64,000 nucleotides of DNA from Dendrophyllia cribrosa (Eukaryota; Cnidaria; Anthozoa; Scleractinia; Dendrophylliidae). The number at the start of each line of letters is the position of its first letter. Positions within the stretch are counted from its first letter, which is position 1. A program made the translations under genes and the position numbers. The notes beneath the pieces are model-generated. The model saw nothing but the letters and a program-made list of their open reading frames with translations. It searched no databases and was not told where the DNA came from. Where the stretch lies: NCBI GenBank assembly GCA_024195265.1, contig JAJLRJ010000010.1, forward strand, positions 581,782 through 645,781, read 5' to 3'. Shown here in pieces: positions 30,401 to 41,447 of this stretch.

Positions 30401-33400
30401 GGTTGGTACGACCGAAACAATTGTTTCCACCTTTTCCCGACGAAAGTAACGAGAATTCGACGCATAGCGATGAAACTGCTAAAGGTACGTGATAACCTTA
30501 TTTTTTAATGTCTGAAAAATGCGATATTTTTTCAAGAAAACCTTTTTCACCCCATCAAAACAAGAGATTTTCAAGATCGACAATTTAGAAACGCGGTGAA
30601 ATAGTGAAGGCCTCCACATCTTTCGTGACCGATAACTCGGGAACCAAATGGTTTACAAATAGGAGGGGAAAATATGACATTAATATGGTTTAGATCTTTC
30701 GAACAGTAGTAAAAGTTAATCACTTAATTTATTAATAAAAATGATCAGTGGGTTTAAAGGCATTTTTTGCTGCACGATTGCGTATAATGTTCCCGATTGC
30801 GCGACACCCGCGTAAATATGGGAAAGCCACAACATCTCATAATGCGAGCGAAAATGCTCTGTTGAAGAGTACCTAGGACTATAAATCATTTCACTGGATT
30901 CGGAGCTTATGATGGGTTGTAGGAGTTTGTTTTTTTGCTAAGTTTTCTAAAACAATCGGCAAAGAATGTATTGTTTTTGCCTGCGAGGCAAGTGGGCTGA
31001 CGCGTGCTTCCCGGCAAAAGAAATTAGTGATGTTGTCATAGGGTATATGTTTACAAATATTTCATTCTGTTCTACCAAAAACATAACATTTTAGGGCTTT
31101 GCAAAAAAAACCCACAAGCCCAGCAAAGCCAAGGAGGATCCGTTTCTAGGACTGGTACGTAGCTCTCTTGCTTTATCTTATTTAACAAGTAGTAAAATCG
31201 GGCGAAATACGAAGTTCATCTTTGCTTAAGTTTTAAAGAAAAGCTATTTCGACCATTTCATGTGTTTATTCCAAGTTAAGATAATTTCTAAGACAAGGAC
31301 AAAAGTCTCTAGACATCTGCTCTCAGACTAGAGACCAAGAAGAAGTGGAATAAAGAAAAGATTAGGCACAGTAGGGCGCTATATATATATACCGTGAAAC
31401 TTCGCATATGCCGAAATTAAGCGTTTCCTCTGGCGTCCGCACATTATATTAGCTAAAAAAAACGTGATTTACACGTGTTGTTTTGTTGTTAAATAATTCA
31501 CAAGGTTAAAAGTGGGGAATTGATTTTTATTACGCTTCTTTTCTCTTAACATGACATTCAGCAATATTCTTAGCACAATTTTCTTTGCTTTTCTTGTGTT
31601 AAGGGTACAAATGAGAATAAAATTAACAAATGCGAGTTCAAGAGTAATAACTAATTGTCTAGTCAACAAGATGCTTTACATCAAACAATTAACACCGAGT
31701 TTGAATGTGCAAACGGATTCTATCCGTGCTAAAATATTTGTGTAGCCACCTCCGCTATGTAAATTAGTTATTACTCTTGAACTCGCATTTGTTAATTTTA
31801 TTCTCATTTGTACCCTTGATAATGGCGTCATGAGGTCGCTGAAACGTCGGGATATTATATCGCTTGTTTTTACTTGTCTATGTATTTCTAAATCATTGTT
31901 AATATTTTCTTGTGTTATAGGCGAAATTGCAAACAGATCTTTGGAGGAAGCGAAAATGTTTAAAACAGAAGATGGATTCGATTGTCAAGGGAATAAAACG
32001 AATACACACTCCAAACATAAATGATCTTAAGGTTAGGAGCCTACCGTGTAGAAGCCTTTTAATTATTCGTATGGATCTGTTCGAGCTCATCTTGCCAACA
32101 TTAAGGTTTATTTGTTTGTATACATGTATGTCTTTTAAATTGACTCATGATAGGACAATTCACCGAGTCGGAAAGTAAAAACCTGGCAGAGATGTTTATC
32201 TGGGATATGAAAGTCAAATAAATACAATTTTTAATTTGTTTCTTCTGTAATCATCAAATGTTCATCTCCTCGTACACTTGGTCTAACTACAACATTCCAT
32301 CATTTTAGGCAAAACAAACACTAGAGAGAAGATGGAGACAACGAAACAAGCTTTCCAAAAAATGGAAAAAAATGGAGATTCAAGTCCAGCGAGTGGTCAA
32401 TGTCTCCCACAAGCTGTTAAAGCAGGAACCACTTTTTTACAGAACAAGAACAAAGGTCAGTGAAGGATCAGACCGTACATTCTATATGTACTCAGGTCTC
32501 ATTTTTTTGTATGATATTTATTATGTGCATGTCTGTATCTCGTAAGAGTCATTAAATACTTGTTTTTCCTTAGCAGATATCAGAGATAAATGATCCACTT
32601 GAAGATATTAAAAGTTTGTTTGAGCCTACAGCTGAATCACAACAAGAACCGAAAAACAAGACATCATCTTTTAAAGGTGTTTTACTGATTGTTGAACTGG
32701 TTAAATATTGACATGCATTGGTATTTTACAATAAAACCTAATGACACATTTTTAGTGTTTTTGGTAAAGCGTTTTTTAATGGTGCCACCATGACAATAGC
32801 TTGATCCTGTTACCATATCAACCAAACTTTTTGAATAACCATGAGATGTCTTATCAGAATGTGATAAACAGAAAGCTATCAATACAATTAAGAATTAAAC
32901 AATCAATAACACTCAATCAACTGGTTAGATTTATTGATACAAATCCACAATCACTATCCTTGTTTTTTGATTGCTATCATTTTTTATTAATTTTATTGAT
33001 TTTAATCAGTAATCATTAAATGATGGTCTATAGTTGTTGGTAAGAATAAACTTCAAAATTCCAGTTGAACAATCATAGCTTCAAACAAACTATTGCCATT
33101 ATTATATCAATGGAAATCATATTAGAAGTTGTTTTTCACTTGTAAATAATAAATTCGCTATGTTAAGGGTAAAACATAAAATTCAGTAATGGAAATTGCT
33201 CTCTTGATTATCAATCTTTATTGATTTGTAAAATTAATTGATAAACTGATAGTTGATTGACATGATTGATTTATATCGACTATAGATTTCTACCAATTGG
33301 GCATGGCCATAAGGTACATGTAATACATGAGAGACATTTGACTAGTCCCTCCACATTCAACTTCTAAAAAAACTCGTTTTTAACTGACAATAGGTCACTG

Positions 33401-34324
33401 CACTGAAGATCCTATCAAAGTCGAGGTGGAGCCTGTCTGCATACAGGATGCCTGTAAAATTAATGAAAAGAGAAAGAATATCACAGGGGGAACAGGAGAA
33501 GGTACACTATATTTAAGTTAAGTATACTGTAGTGGGAGACCAGAGATTTTACCACCAGAAATATAATACTCATGACAATAAGCAAAATGGAAAATTTTTA
33601 GGAATCTGAAAATTAGAGTTGAATATTTCATGGAAATCCTATAAATTTTCAAAAAATCATATAATATGGTATTAAAAATTAATCCATGATTAAGTTAACC
33701 CAGCATTATTATGAAATTTGAATGCTTGTAGACTTTTACAATGTGGATTCCTCCAAATCCTTTTTGATGACATTCAGTGATCTCAACTTGTAACCCAACA
33801 TATTAACTAATAGTTAAAATGGCTTTCAAACAGCTGGACCCACAAGGCTAAAACTTGGCCATTTGCTAATATTATTTGTGGTATTTTGAAAGTTTTAACC
33901 CATAGTTAATTGATTTCATGAGTGTGTAGGTAAAGCGCTTATTCACTCATTCAAGTAGTTATTATAATTTTGTGTTAGTTACAAGTAATAAGAGTACATA
34001 AAACTGATTTTTCTCCTTTTTTCTAAAGGGATTTTTGTACAACAATGTGCCATTTCTGGGTGCAAGAATAGTTGTGGAACATCAACAAAGAGTGTTAGGA
34101 CCCTAAAAGGCCTGTATGAAATTGATGACCTCTTTGCTAGTCTACAAGATAGTGAAATTAGCAACTTGAAAGTGTGCAATGTACACTACAACAGAGACCA
34201 TCGACGCCATCAGCAGTGGTCAGGAGACAGCCTTTGCCTTGCAGTCCAAACATGTTTTGCATGCAGTAAAACAGTGAAAACAACAAAATCAATCCCTGCA
34301 AAAAGCATTCTATTTCTTTATTAA
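30383..34324 (+). CDS. multi-exon gene of unknown function carried by the 13.56-kb element
   Basis: Exons 30383-30484, 31095-31154, 31921-32031, 32309-32455, 32577-32676, 33394-33501 and 34029-34324 all have AG/GT borders. Their phases agree (0,0,0,0,1,1), giving about 307 residues. The N-terminal third is very basic and helical (KLQTDLWRKRKCLKQKMDS, ERRWRQRNKLSKKWKKMEIQ). The middle is acidic (INDPLEDIKSLFEPTAESQQ). The C-terminus has CAISGC, 37 residues, then VCNVHY, which fits C-x4-C-x37-C-x2-H (THAP-like C2CH spacing), then CFAC. The THAP Trp and AVPTAF are not seen. It could be a DNA-binding subunit or cargo. The first exon and the start codon (ATG at 30470 or further upstream) are uncertain. 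TAA is at 34322-34324. Confidence 0.55.
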
Positions 34325-34332
34325 ATAATGGT

Positions 34333-34800
34333 ATGTCTTTCAGTAGTGCAATATCATGTTGCTTTTTCTCTGAACATTGCACGCAAAGTTCAAAGATCAT
34401 TGAGAATGAGAATCTATACACAACTGGTGATACTGAATCTCAGAATTCATGTTATTTATGCATGAGCTGCAAACAACCTTTTGTGCAATTAACCAAAACA
34501 CGAAAAGCATATGAAGAGCAAGAAGAAAGGATAAGGAAACTGTTAATGGATAAATCTACGGGAATTGAAAGTTGCATAAAGCCAGCAATTGCACATAACA
34601 GTCTGTTAAAGGCACATCAAATAAAGGTACAGGATGCCCTTGAAAGGGTCTTGGAAGCTTCCAAAGAAGAAGAAAACTTGATTGTAGGAATTGGTAACAA
34701 TTCTACTCTTACCCTGTCTAAAAATATCTTCATCAATGGTGTGGCTACCAGCAACAAAAAATTAATCATAAACTTCTTTATATCTACAATGTTCTTATGA
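34333..34800 (+). CDS. 155-codon ORF, Cys cluster and helical, element-borne
   Basis: Directly after the stop of the unknown gene, in another frame, an open frame contains CYLCMSCKQPFVQLTKTRKA, then EEQEERIRKLLMDKSTGIES and DALERVLEASKEEENLIVGI. The CxxCxxC cluster resembles the CFAC cluster just upstream. It may be the 3' part of the same protein after a frameshift or an unseen short intron, or a separate gene. No family recognised. Confidence 0.4.
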   Translation: MSFSSAISCCFFSEHCTQSSKIIENENLYTTGDTESQNSCYLCMSCKQPFVQLTKTRKAYEEQEERIRKLLMDKSTGIESCIKPAIAHNSLLKAHQIKVQDALERVLEASKEEENLIVGIGNNSTLTLSKNIFINGVATSNKKLIINFFISTMFL

Positions 34801-37505
34801 CTTTGTCTACCTATGTCCCTTTTTCTCTACAGTCTATCCTTATTAACTCATACATGTACATGTAGCTATCTATCTTTATCTACAAATGATCTTATGACTT
34901 TCCCACCCATATCCTTTTTATCTGCATGTAGGATACATATTCTTCTTAAATACCTAGATAAGTTTACACCCAAAATAGTTTGCACTAATACTGGGAGTGC
35001 AGAGATCTAAAGCTTGTACAAATGATAAGCACTTGTTTGAAGTGCTCTTATTGCAGGCCGAGTGGCAGCAATAAGTTTGCTTCAGCTGGAGAAGCAACTG
35101 CCCCACATATTCTTATCTTACTCGTAGCTATTTTATGACTCAGTATACAACACTTCACATTCTAATATTTTCTATTATCTACTTAACTACTTACAGCTAC
35201 TGTACAAGTACAGTGTGCCTATCCATATTTCCACAAAAATGTACCTGTGACTTCATCTAACTACATCCCAATTTATTGATTCTGGTATACCTACATTATG
35301 GTGCCACATTTACCTAACATGTACTCATGCATGTGGCTTAGTGCAGTTATCCTATTAAAATCTGCAAAATATTCTTATGATTATCAAGATATCTTTTTAT
35401 AATTTATTCTACATCTACAGTTAAGTCTCATTGAAAGGGAAAGACTTGTAATTGATAGCACTACAGCTGTACATCAACCACAAGCCATTTATATATGCAC
35501 AGTCCCAACATAAAGAATTTTGCAAATTCTATTTTGGAATTAAAATACCAAGGACAATGACAATTACACACATATGTACATCATTTACAATTAGTTTTTG
35601 CCTCAATAACGTGTAAAGCACAATGTTCACATCAAATTCAACATCAGCGTATACATACTAACATGCAAAACATTTGAAATATAAAACACAATTGACATTT
35701 CATTTACTAAGAAAAAGATGCCTGCATGTACACACTGTACATGCATCATTTCATAAGTCCCTCCCTTGGTCTGTCTAAATTGTATTACAGATCATTAATG
35801 ATACAAAGAAAAAGCAAAATAGCAGATTTAACAACAAGGGCTGCAAAATGCATATACCAGGCACGATTTAGGGGTAACACTTATTCTTTTGATAAAACAA
35901 TAGAATATAAGTCCGGAACACAAAAGAATGACAATACCATAGTGTCATAGAATACAACGCCATACAATATATTAGAATACATAATTTTACCTAATACAAT
36001 GGAAATGTACAATGTACAATGGAGCTGACACCCTAAATCGGGCATCACATGAGCAAGTAAAATACATGCCTGGATCATGCGAAAAGGGGACTTATCAACT
36101 TAGTGGTGTTTTGGAACATAGATAAGACAGTATATTCTGTGTACATGTACATGTCCCTACTCTCTACACTATCTGGGCTGCACTGTTGTTCACTTTACTT
36201 CTTTATTGCAACGTACATATACATGATTCTCCAAAACTAATGATCAAATATCTTTCTAGTGTTTGATGTCCCACAAAATGGTGAAATCGTTCCAAGTTGA
36301 TCAGGTCTTAATAGCACCTTAGTGATAAGGATGCAATAAAAAATAACATTCAGTGGTGTAAGACTTTCTATCACGATAAACATAATATTATTTACTTGAC
36401 TGTTTGATTGGCATTGTCATACGAAAATTATGAAAATTACATTCATTTTTTTTTTGCTTTTTCCATTCACCAATGAAATAACCTATATATAATAAAAATG
36501 GAAGCAAGGTATAAAACTCAGTGAATAGATAAAGTGACAGGGCTTATTTCTAGTACATGATTATTAAAAAAAACTGTGGTGCTCTATTAATGAGGGAGTG
36601 AACACAAAAATTCAGCTTTATCGACTGAATTTAAATTAAATTAAACTGGCCACCACAAAAGATTCATTGCTTCGGTGGTTTGTCTGAGCAAAATATTAAC
36701 CCTACAGCAAAAACAAGTGACATCAGGCTATCACAATTAAATTAATTGGTTCACTGAATTAAAATATATTTTTTTATGGTACTGCCAAAAAGATTGAATG
36801 AAATACATTTGTCAACATATAACACAACAAGACAGCTGATATTGAAGTGTGAATTATGAATAACATGCTTGTTAAAAATGCTATCTTCAATCTTGGACTA
36901 AGGCAAGAGTACAGAACTGAGGTCATTGCACTTGAAGCTACTGCAAGTCTACTACTGCATGGCAGTCACATGTGTAGTGTACTTGTTTGTGAATAAACAC
37001 ACATGTAACAATTAACTATTACTATATACAATGGATAAGATATCCTTTAAACAAACTATAACATACCTTTATATTAAAATAACTAAACTACATACGGATT
37101 AGTGATTAACTGTGAGAATGAACTCCTCTCAACAAGAATCAATTCCAAACAGTAAAATCTTACAAAAAACATTTCAGAGGCCAAATATGTAAACACAGCT
37201 GAGGGGTCTTAGCATTTGATATTTTGAATCATTGTAATGCAACTTATAAGTCATCAAAAGACACAACAACTCGATAAAATGAAAACAAACACATGACTTA
37301 TGATTAATAATGCTTACATGATTGTAAGCTTTTTTAATTATAGAAGCTTATAAACTACCTCCTCAAAACTGCCTGGACCGGAGTCGATTAACCTAAAGCT
37401 GTAGCCCAACATTGTGAAGTATCGCCGTTATTATAACAAAAAGCTTTTAATTTCGTAGAAGCCTCGTCAGTTTTTTGTATAGCTAGACACAGGTTGTAAT
37501 GATAA
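34801..37505. other. AT-rich non-coding part of the 13.56-kb element
   Basis: Only short chance frames are present. TACATGTA-type words are frequent. A diverged Penelope-end relic lies at about 36569-36680 (AAACTGTGGTGCTC, TTTATCGACTGAAT, GGCCACCACAAAAGATTCA). Confidence 0.55.
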
Positions 37506-37781
37506 ATGGACAGCATAAGTGTACTTGTACAAGTCCGTAAAAATATGATAAGTTTACTGTCTCAATCAAATGGACTGATCATTTTTCCTACTGATTCTTC
37601 TACATTAACTTCAATTGAAGTGTTTTTCTATGGAAATAACCTATTCCAAGACCAAGTTTCACGTTTCTATATTGAACCGATCTCGAAAAAAAGCAATTTT
37701 ATTGTGCAAGCAACCAAATTTTCACCACACAATTCTCCACTCGAGGAAAATGACCTCAACTCTTTAAATGAATGGGGTTAG
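37506..37781 (+). other. ORF cut by the Penelope insertion
   Basis: The frame (MDSISVLVQVRKNMISLLSQ, then YGNNLFQDQVSRFYIEPISK) has no recognised motif. It runs into the 14-bp duplication CTCAACTCTTTAAA and stops inside the inserted DNA. In the pre-insertion arrangement the frame would continue past 41210 for only a few codons to TGA. Coding status is unknown. Confidence 0.3.
37755..37768. repeat. 14-bp target-site duplication of the Penelope insertion, left
   Basis: CTCAACTCTTTAAA, repeated exactly at 41197-41210. Confidence 0.85.
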
Positions 37782-37889
37782 TTTCTGGAGAAACTGTGGT
37801 GCTGTGTCGGTGGGGGGATGAAACACGAGAATTTAGTTTTATCGACTGAGTCGATAAGGTAAATTGACCACCGTAAAAAGATTCAAATA

Positions 37890-37922
37890 GCTGACGTTTC
37901 GAGCGCTAGCCCTTCGTCGGAG
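37890..37922 (-). ncRNA. hammerhead-like ribozyme core in the Penelope end (left arm)
   Basis: Read on the minus strand: CUCCGACGAA, stem-loop GGGC-UAGC-GCUC, GAAAC, GUC. Hammerheads in Penelope elements use CUGANGA ... GAAA ... UH; here the U of CUGA is C (CCGACGA), which would probably weaken or abolish cleavage. Confidence 0.5.
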
Positions 37923-38018
37923 CGAATCAAGGAATTGTGGGTAGTGTGTGGTTTTATATAGTAAGCGGTGGAGCTACGCTATTGGTGGAAATTTGGTGAC
38001 GTGAAAAAGAAATGTAAA

Positions 38019-39482
38019 TTAGTTGAATGAAAAGCGTTCGTTGATTCCGTGGGGTTTGAGAGTGCCGATTTGAAAGATGATTTTTTGTTCTAGGTTTTTA
38101 CGGCTTTCTGTGTTACCCTGGTGTAGGGAAAGGCCGCAGATTGTCATGTGTTGTTTAGAATGGTTAGTAAGATTAAAATGGCGCGCGACTGGTTTGGATG
38201 CGTCTTTGTCATTTTTTTCAACGTCTCGGAGATGTTCACGAAAACGGTCGCCCAGTCTCCTCCCTGTTTCGCCAATGTATATCTTTTTGCAAAAAGTACA
38301 TGTTATGCAGTAGATAACATTTACGGAGGTGCATGTAAAACGATCAGTGATTTTAATAGATCGTTTGGGTCCTGTTATTTTGTCCGCGTTGTGAATGAAA
38401 GGACAAGTGTTACATCGTGTGCGTGTGCATTTGAAAGTTCCCGGTTTATCGTCAGATTTCAGTGCGCTCGTAACTAGAAAGTTGCCTATGTTTTTGTCAC
38501 GTTTGAATGAAATTAGTGGGGGTTGTGAAAAAATTCTGCCAGTTTCGGGGTCGTTTTGGAGTAATTTGAAATTTTTTAAAATGATGCTTTTGACTGTGTT
38601 GTTGTGTGGGTGGAAAGTGAGGGTGAATGGAATTCTCTCGTTCTCTTCCTTCTGTGGCGTTTGTAGTGCTGATTGTCTGTCGATCTGTTGTGCACGTTGT
38701 TGGCCCGTATTAACAACAGAGTCAGGGTACCCACGTTTCTTGAAAAACTGGCACATTTCTTCTGATTTGTTGGAAAAATCAGAGTCATCACTACATAGCC
38801 GTCGAAGTCTGAGAAATTGAGAATACGGAATGGCGTTTTTAACGTGCGATGGATGTGAGGATGAATGTAACAGATAACTGTGGGAATCTGTAGGTTTGTA
38901 GTGCACACTTGTGGATAAACTGTTACCGTTGATTGAAATATTAATGTCAAGAAAAGCGACTGAGGTTTCGGAAATTTCCCAGGTATATTTTAGAGTTGGA
39001 TGAAAAGTATTGACAGAAGTTATGAATTGATTAAGTTCCTCTTTACTGGAAGAGGTAGCGCCAATGCAATCATCGATGTAGCGGCCGTAGAGTTCGGGTT
39101 TGGTTCCGTGGTACTGATTAAAAAATTTGTCTTCGATGTGGCCTACAAAAAGGTTAGCGTAGCTTGGTCCCATTTTGGTGCCCATGGCGACTCCATTAAC
39201 TTGTTTGTAGTAGTTTTGGGAAAATGAAAAACAGTTAAGTGTCAAAACTAATTCGGCTAAGCGGAGCAGTGTTTCTGAGCTTGGGTTTTGAATGGAGCGC
39301 TGGTCGAAAAAATATTTAAGTGCTTGAAGTCCTTCGTCATTGGGGATGACGGTATATAAAGAGGTAATGTCCATAGTGAAAATTAATTTGTTTTCGCTGG
39401 GAAAACTGAAATTCCGGAAAATTTCGAGTGCGTGATTGGTGTCCTTAATGTACGAGGGTAGTGATTTGACAATGGGGGCCAT
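38019..39482 (-). CDS. Penelope-like reverse transcriptase with GIY-YIG endonuclease (left copy)
   Basis: 487 residues. RT motif A is at about 35-50 (FTMDITSLYTVIPNDEG), motif B at about 97-115 (GVAMGTKMGPSYANLFVG), and the catalytic YIDD at about 134-137 (YGRYIDDCIGAT). A linker with a CxxxxCNTCPF knuckle follows. The C-terminal GIY-YIG nuclease (IYCITCTFCKKIYIGETGRR, then DRFREHL) is at about 395-430. Known Penelope proteins are longer, so the N-terminal part is missing and the ORF starts at an internal Met. It acts by target-primed reverse transcription. The frame is intact and identical to the right copy. Confidence 0.9.
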   Translation of the reverse strand: MAPIVKSLPSYIKDTNHALEIFRNFSFPSENKLIFTMDITSLYTVIPNDEGLQALKYFFDQRSIQNPSSETLLRLAELVLTLNCFSFSQNYYKQVNGVAMGTKMGPSYANLFVGHIEDKFFNQYHGTKPELYGRYIDDCIGATSSSKEELNQFITSVNTFHPTLKYTWEISETSVAFLDINISINGNSLSTSVHYKPTDSHSYLLHSSSHPSHVKNAIPYSQFLRLRRLCSDDSDFSNKSEEMCQFFKKRGYPDSVVNTGQQRAQQIDRQSALQTPQKEENERIPFTLTFHPHNNTVKSIILKNFKLLQNDPETGRIFSQPPLISFKRDKNIGNFLVTSALKSDDKPGTFKCTRTRCNTCPFIHNADKITGPKRSIKITDRFTCTSVNVIYCITCTFCKKIYIGETGRRLGDRFREHLRDVEKNDKDASKPVARHFNLTNHSKQHMTICGLSLHQGNTESRKNLEQKIIFQIGTLKPHGINERFSFN

Positions 39483-39550
39483 GATTTTGTCTAAATAGCT
39501 ATTTAGGAAATTTCCGAAACCTCAGTCAAAATAGCTATTTAGACAAAATC

Positions 39551-41014
39551 ATGGCCCCCATTGTCAAATCACTACCCTCGTACATTAAGGACACCAATCA
39601 CGCACTCGAAATTTTCCGGAATTTCAGTTTTCCCAGCGAAAACAAATTAATTTTCACTATGGACATTACCTCTTTATATACCGTCATCCCCAATGACGAA
39701 GGACTTCAAGCACTTAAATATTTTTTCGACCAGCGCTCCATTCAAAACCCAAGCTCAGAAACACTGCTCCGCTTAGCCGAATTAGTTTTGACACTTAACT
39801 GTTTTTCATTTTCCCAAAACTACTACAAACAAGTTAATGGAGTCGCCATGGGCACCAAAATGGGACCAAGCTACGCTAACCTTTTTGTAGGCCACATCGA
39901 AGACAAATTTTTTAATCAGTACCACGGAACCAAACCCGAACTCTACGGCCGCTACATCGATGATTGCATTGGCGCTACCTCTTCCAGTAAAGAGGAACTT
40001 AATCAATTCATAACTTCTGTCAATACTTTTCATCCAACTCTAAAATATACCTGGGAAATTTCCGAAACCTCAGTCGCTTTTCTTGACATTAATATTTCAA
40101 TCAACGGTAACAGTTTATCCACAAGTGTGCACTACAAACCTACAGATTCCCACAGTTATCTGTTACATTCATCCTCACATCCATCGCACGTTAAAAACGC
40201 CATTCCGTATTCTCAATTTCTCAGACTTCGACGGCTATGTAGTGATGACTCTGATTTTTCCAACAAATCAGAAGAAATGTGCCAGTTTTTCAAGAAACGT
40301 GGGTACCCTGACTCTGTTGTTAATACGGGCCAACAACGTGCACAACAGATCGACAGACAATCAGCACTACAAACGCCACAGAAGGAAGAGAACGAGAGAA
40401 TTCCATTCACCCTCACTTTCCACCCACACAACAACACAGTCAAAAGCATCATTTTAAAAAATTTCAAATTACTCCAAAACGACCCCGAAACTGGCAGAAT
40501 TTTTTCACAACCCCCACTAATTTCATTCAAACGTGACAAAAACATAGGCAACTTTCTAGTTACGAGCGCACTGAAATCTGACGATAAACCGGGAACTTTC
40601 AAATGCACACGCACACGATGTAACACTTGTCCTTTCATTCACAACGCGGACAAAATAACAGGACCCAAACGATCTATTAAAATCACTGATCGTTTTACAT
40701 GCACCTCCGTAAATGTTATCTACTGCATAACATGTACTTTTTGCAAAAAGATATACATTGGCGAAACAGGGAGGAGACTGGGCGACCGTTTTCGTGAACA
40801 TCTCCGAGACGTTGAAAAAAATGACAAAGACGCATCCAAACCAGTCGCGCGCCATTTTAATCTTACTAACCATTCTAAACAACACATGACAATCTGCGGC
40901 CTTTCCCTACACCAGGGTAACACAGAAAGCCGTAAAAACCTAGAACAAAAAATCATCTTTCAAATCGGCACTCTCAAACCCCACGGAATCAACGAACGCT
41001 TTTCATTCAACTAA
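39551..41014 (+). CDS. Penelope-like reverse transcriptase with GIY-YIG endonuclease (right copy)
   Basis: The mirror image of 38019-39482 with the same 487-residue product, including RT motifs A, B and YIDD and the GIY-YIG nuclease with its preceding Cys motif. Both copies start at the same ATG about 35 bp from the palindrome centre, so both were truncated or copied at the same point. The downstream flank carries the hammerhead-like core at 41111-41143. Confidence 0.9.
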   Translation: MAPIVKSLPSYIKDTNHALEIFRNFSFPSENKLIFTMDITSLYTVIPNDEGLQALKYFFDQRSIQNPSSETLLRLAELVLTLNCFSFSQNYYKQVNGVAMGTKMGPSYANLFVGHIEDKFFNQYHGTKPELYGRYIDDCIGATSSSKEELNQFITSVNTFHPTLKYTWEISETSVAFLDINISINGNSLSTSVHYKPTDSHSYLLHSSSHPSHVKNAIPYSQFLRLRRLCSDDSDFSNKSEEMCQFFKKRGYPDSVVNTGQQRAQQIDRQSALQTPQKEENERIPFTLTFHPHNNTVKSIILKNFKLLQNDPETGRIFSQPPLISFKRDKNIGNFLVTSALKSDDKPGTFKCTRTRCNTCPFIHNADKITGPKRSIKITDRFTCTSVNVIYCITCTFCKKIYIGETGRRLGDRFREHLRDVEKNDKDASKPVARHFNLTNHSKQHMTICGLSLHQGNTESRKNLEQKIIFQIGTLKPHGINERFSFN

Positions 41015-41110
41015 TTTACATTTCTTTTTCACGTCACCAAATTTCCACCAATAGCGTAGCTCCACCGCTTACTATATAAAACCACACACTACCCACAATT
41101 CCTTGATTCG

Positions 41111-41143
41111 CTCCGACGAAGGGCTAGCGCTCGAAACGTCAGC
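41111..41143 (+). ncRNA. hammerhead-like ribozyme core in the Penelope end (right arm)
   Basis: The mirror copy of 37890-37922, on the + strand: CTCCGACGAA, GGGCTAGCGCTC (4-bp stem with UAGC loop), GAAAC, GTC. It has the same U-to-C change in the conserved CUGANGA box. Confidence 0.5.
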
Positions 41144-41216
41144 TATTTGAATCTTTTTACGGTGGTCAATTTACCTTATCGACTCAGTCGATAAAACTCA
41201 ACTCTTTAAAACTTCT

Positions 41217-41447
41217 CTACGGATGATTTTCAACTACAATGTAAATTGACTTACCTCTACAGAAAGAAACATCATAGTTACACCTTTCTGTCCAAACACA
41301 AGACACTTTGAGGCTTGAATAAGTAGAAAAACCAGCTTGAAAAAGTTGTATTTGCAAATGACGACGGCGCCATTTTCGAAAACTCGACAAACACGCACGC
41401 TTCTCTCTTCGTGACGTCACGATGGCCTTGATCATAGGGACAAACAA
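41217..41447 (-). CDS. basic first-exon-like ORF next to the right TIR
   Basis: The minus-strand ATG lies within the TIR. The frame is Arg/Lys-rich (TSRREKRACLSSFRKWRRRH) and has a strong donor (GAG|GTAAGT) at about 41253, ending CNYDVSFCR at the border. This could be a transcript from the element's right end reading inward, now interrupted by the Penelope insertion. No downstream exon was identified and no family is recognised. Confidence 0.35.
   Translation of the reverse strand: MFVPMIKAIVTSRREKRACLSSFRKWRRRHLQIQLFQAGFSTYSSLKVSCVWTERCNYDVSFCRGKSIYIVVENHP

Larger units (their letters stand above)
37769..41196. mobile_element. Penelope-like element pair forming a near-perfect palindrome
   Basis: Arms 37838-39504 and 39529-41195 (1667 bp each) are inverted copies with no difference noticed, and the two encoded proteins are identical. 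The 24-bp centre (39505-39528) contains GAAATTTCCGAAACCTCAGT, which also occurs inside each arm (for example 40058-40077). The left side has about 69 bp of extra Penelope end (37769-37837, GTTAGTTTCTGGAGAAACTG). The whole is flanked by a 14-bp duplication. The 5' ends of both coding regions face each other; each lacks the N-terminal part of a full Penelope protein. Confidence 0.9.

Noticed and set aside
38077..38820. Plus-strand frames of 78-141 codons in the left Penelope arm
   Set aside because: Shadows of the minus-strand RT gene; they recur mirrored in the right arm for the same reason.
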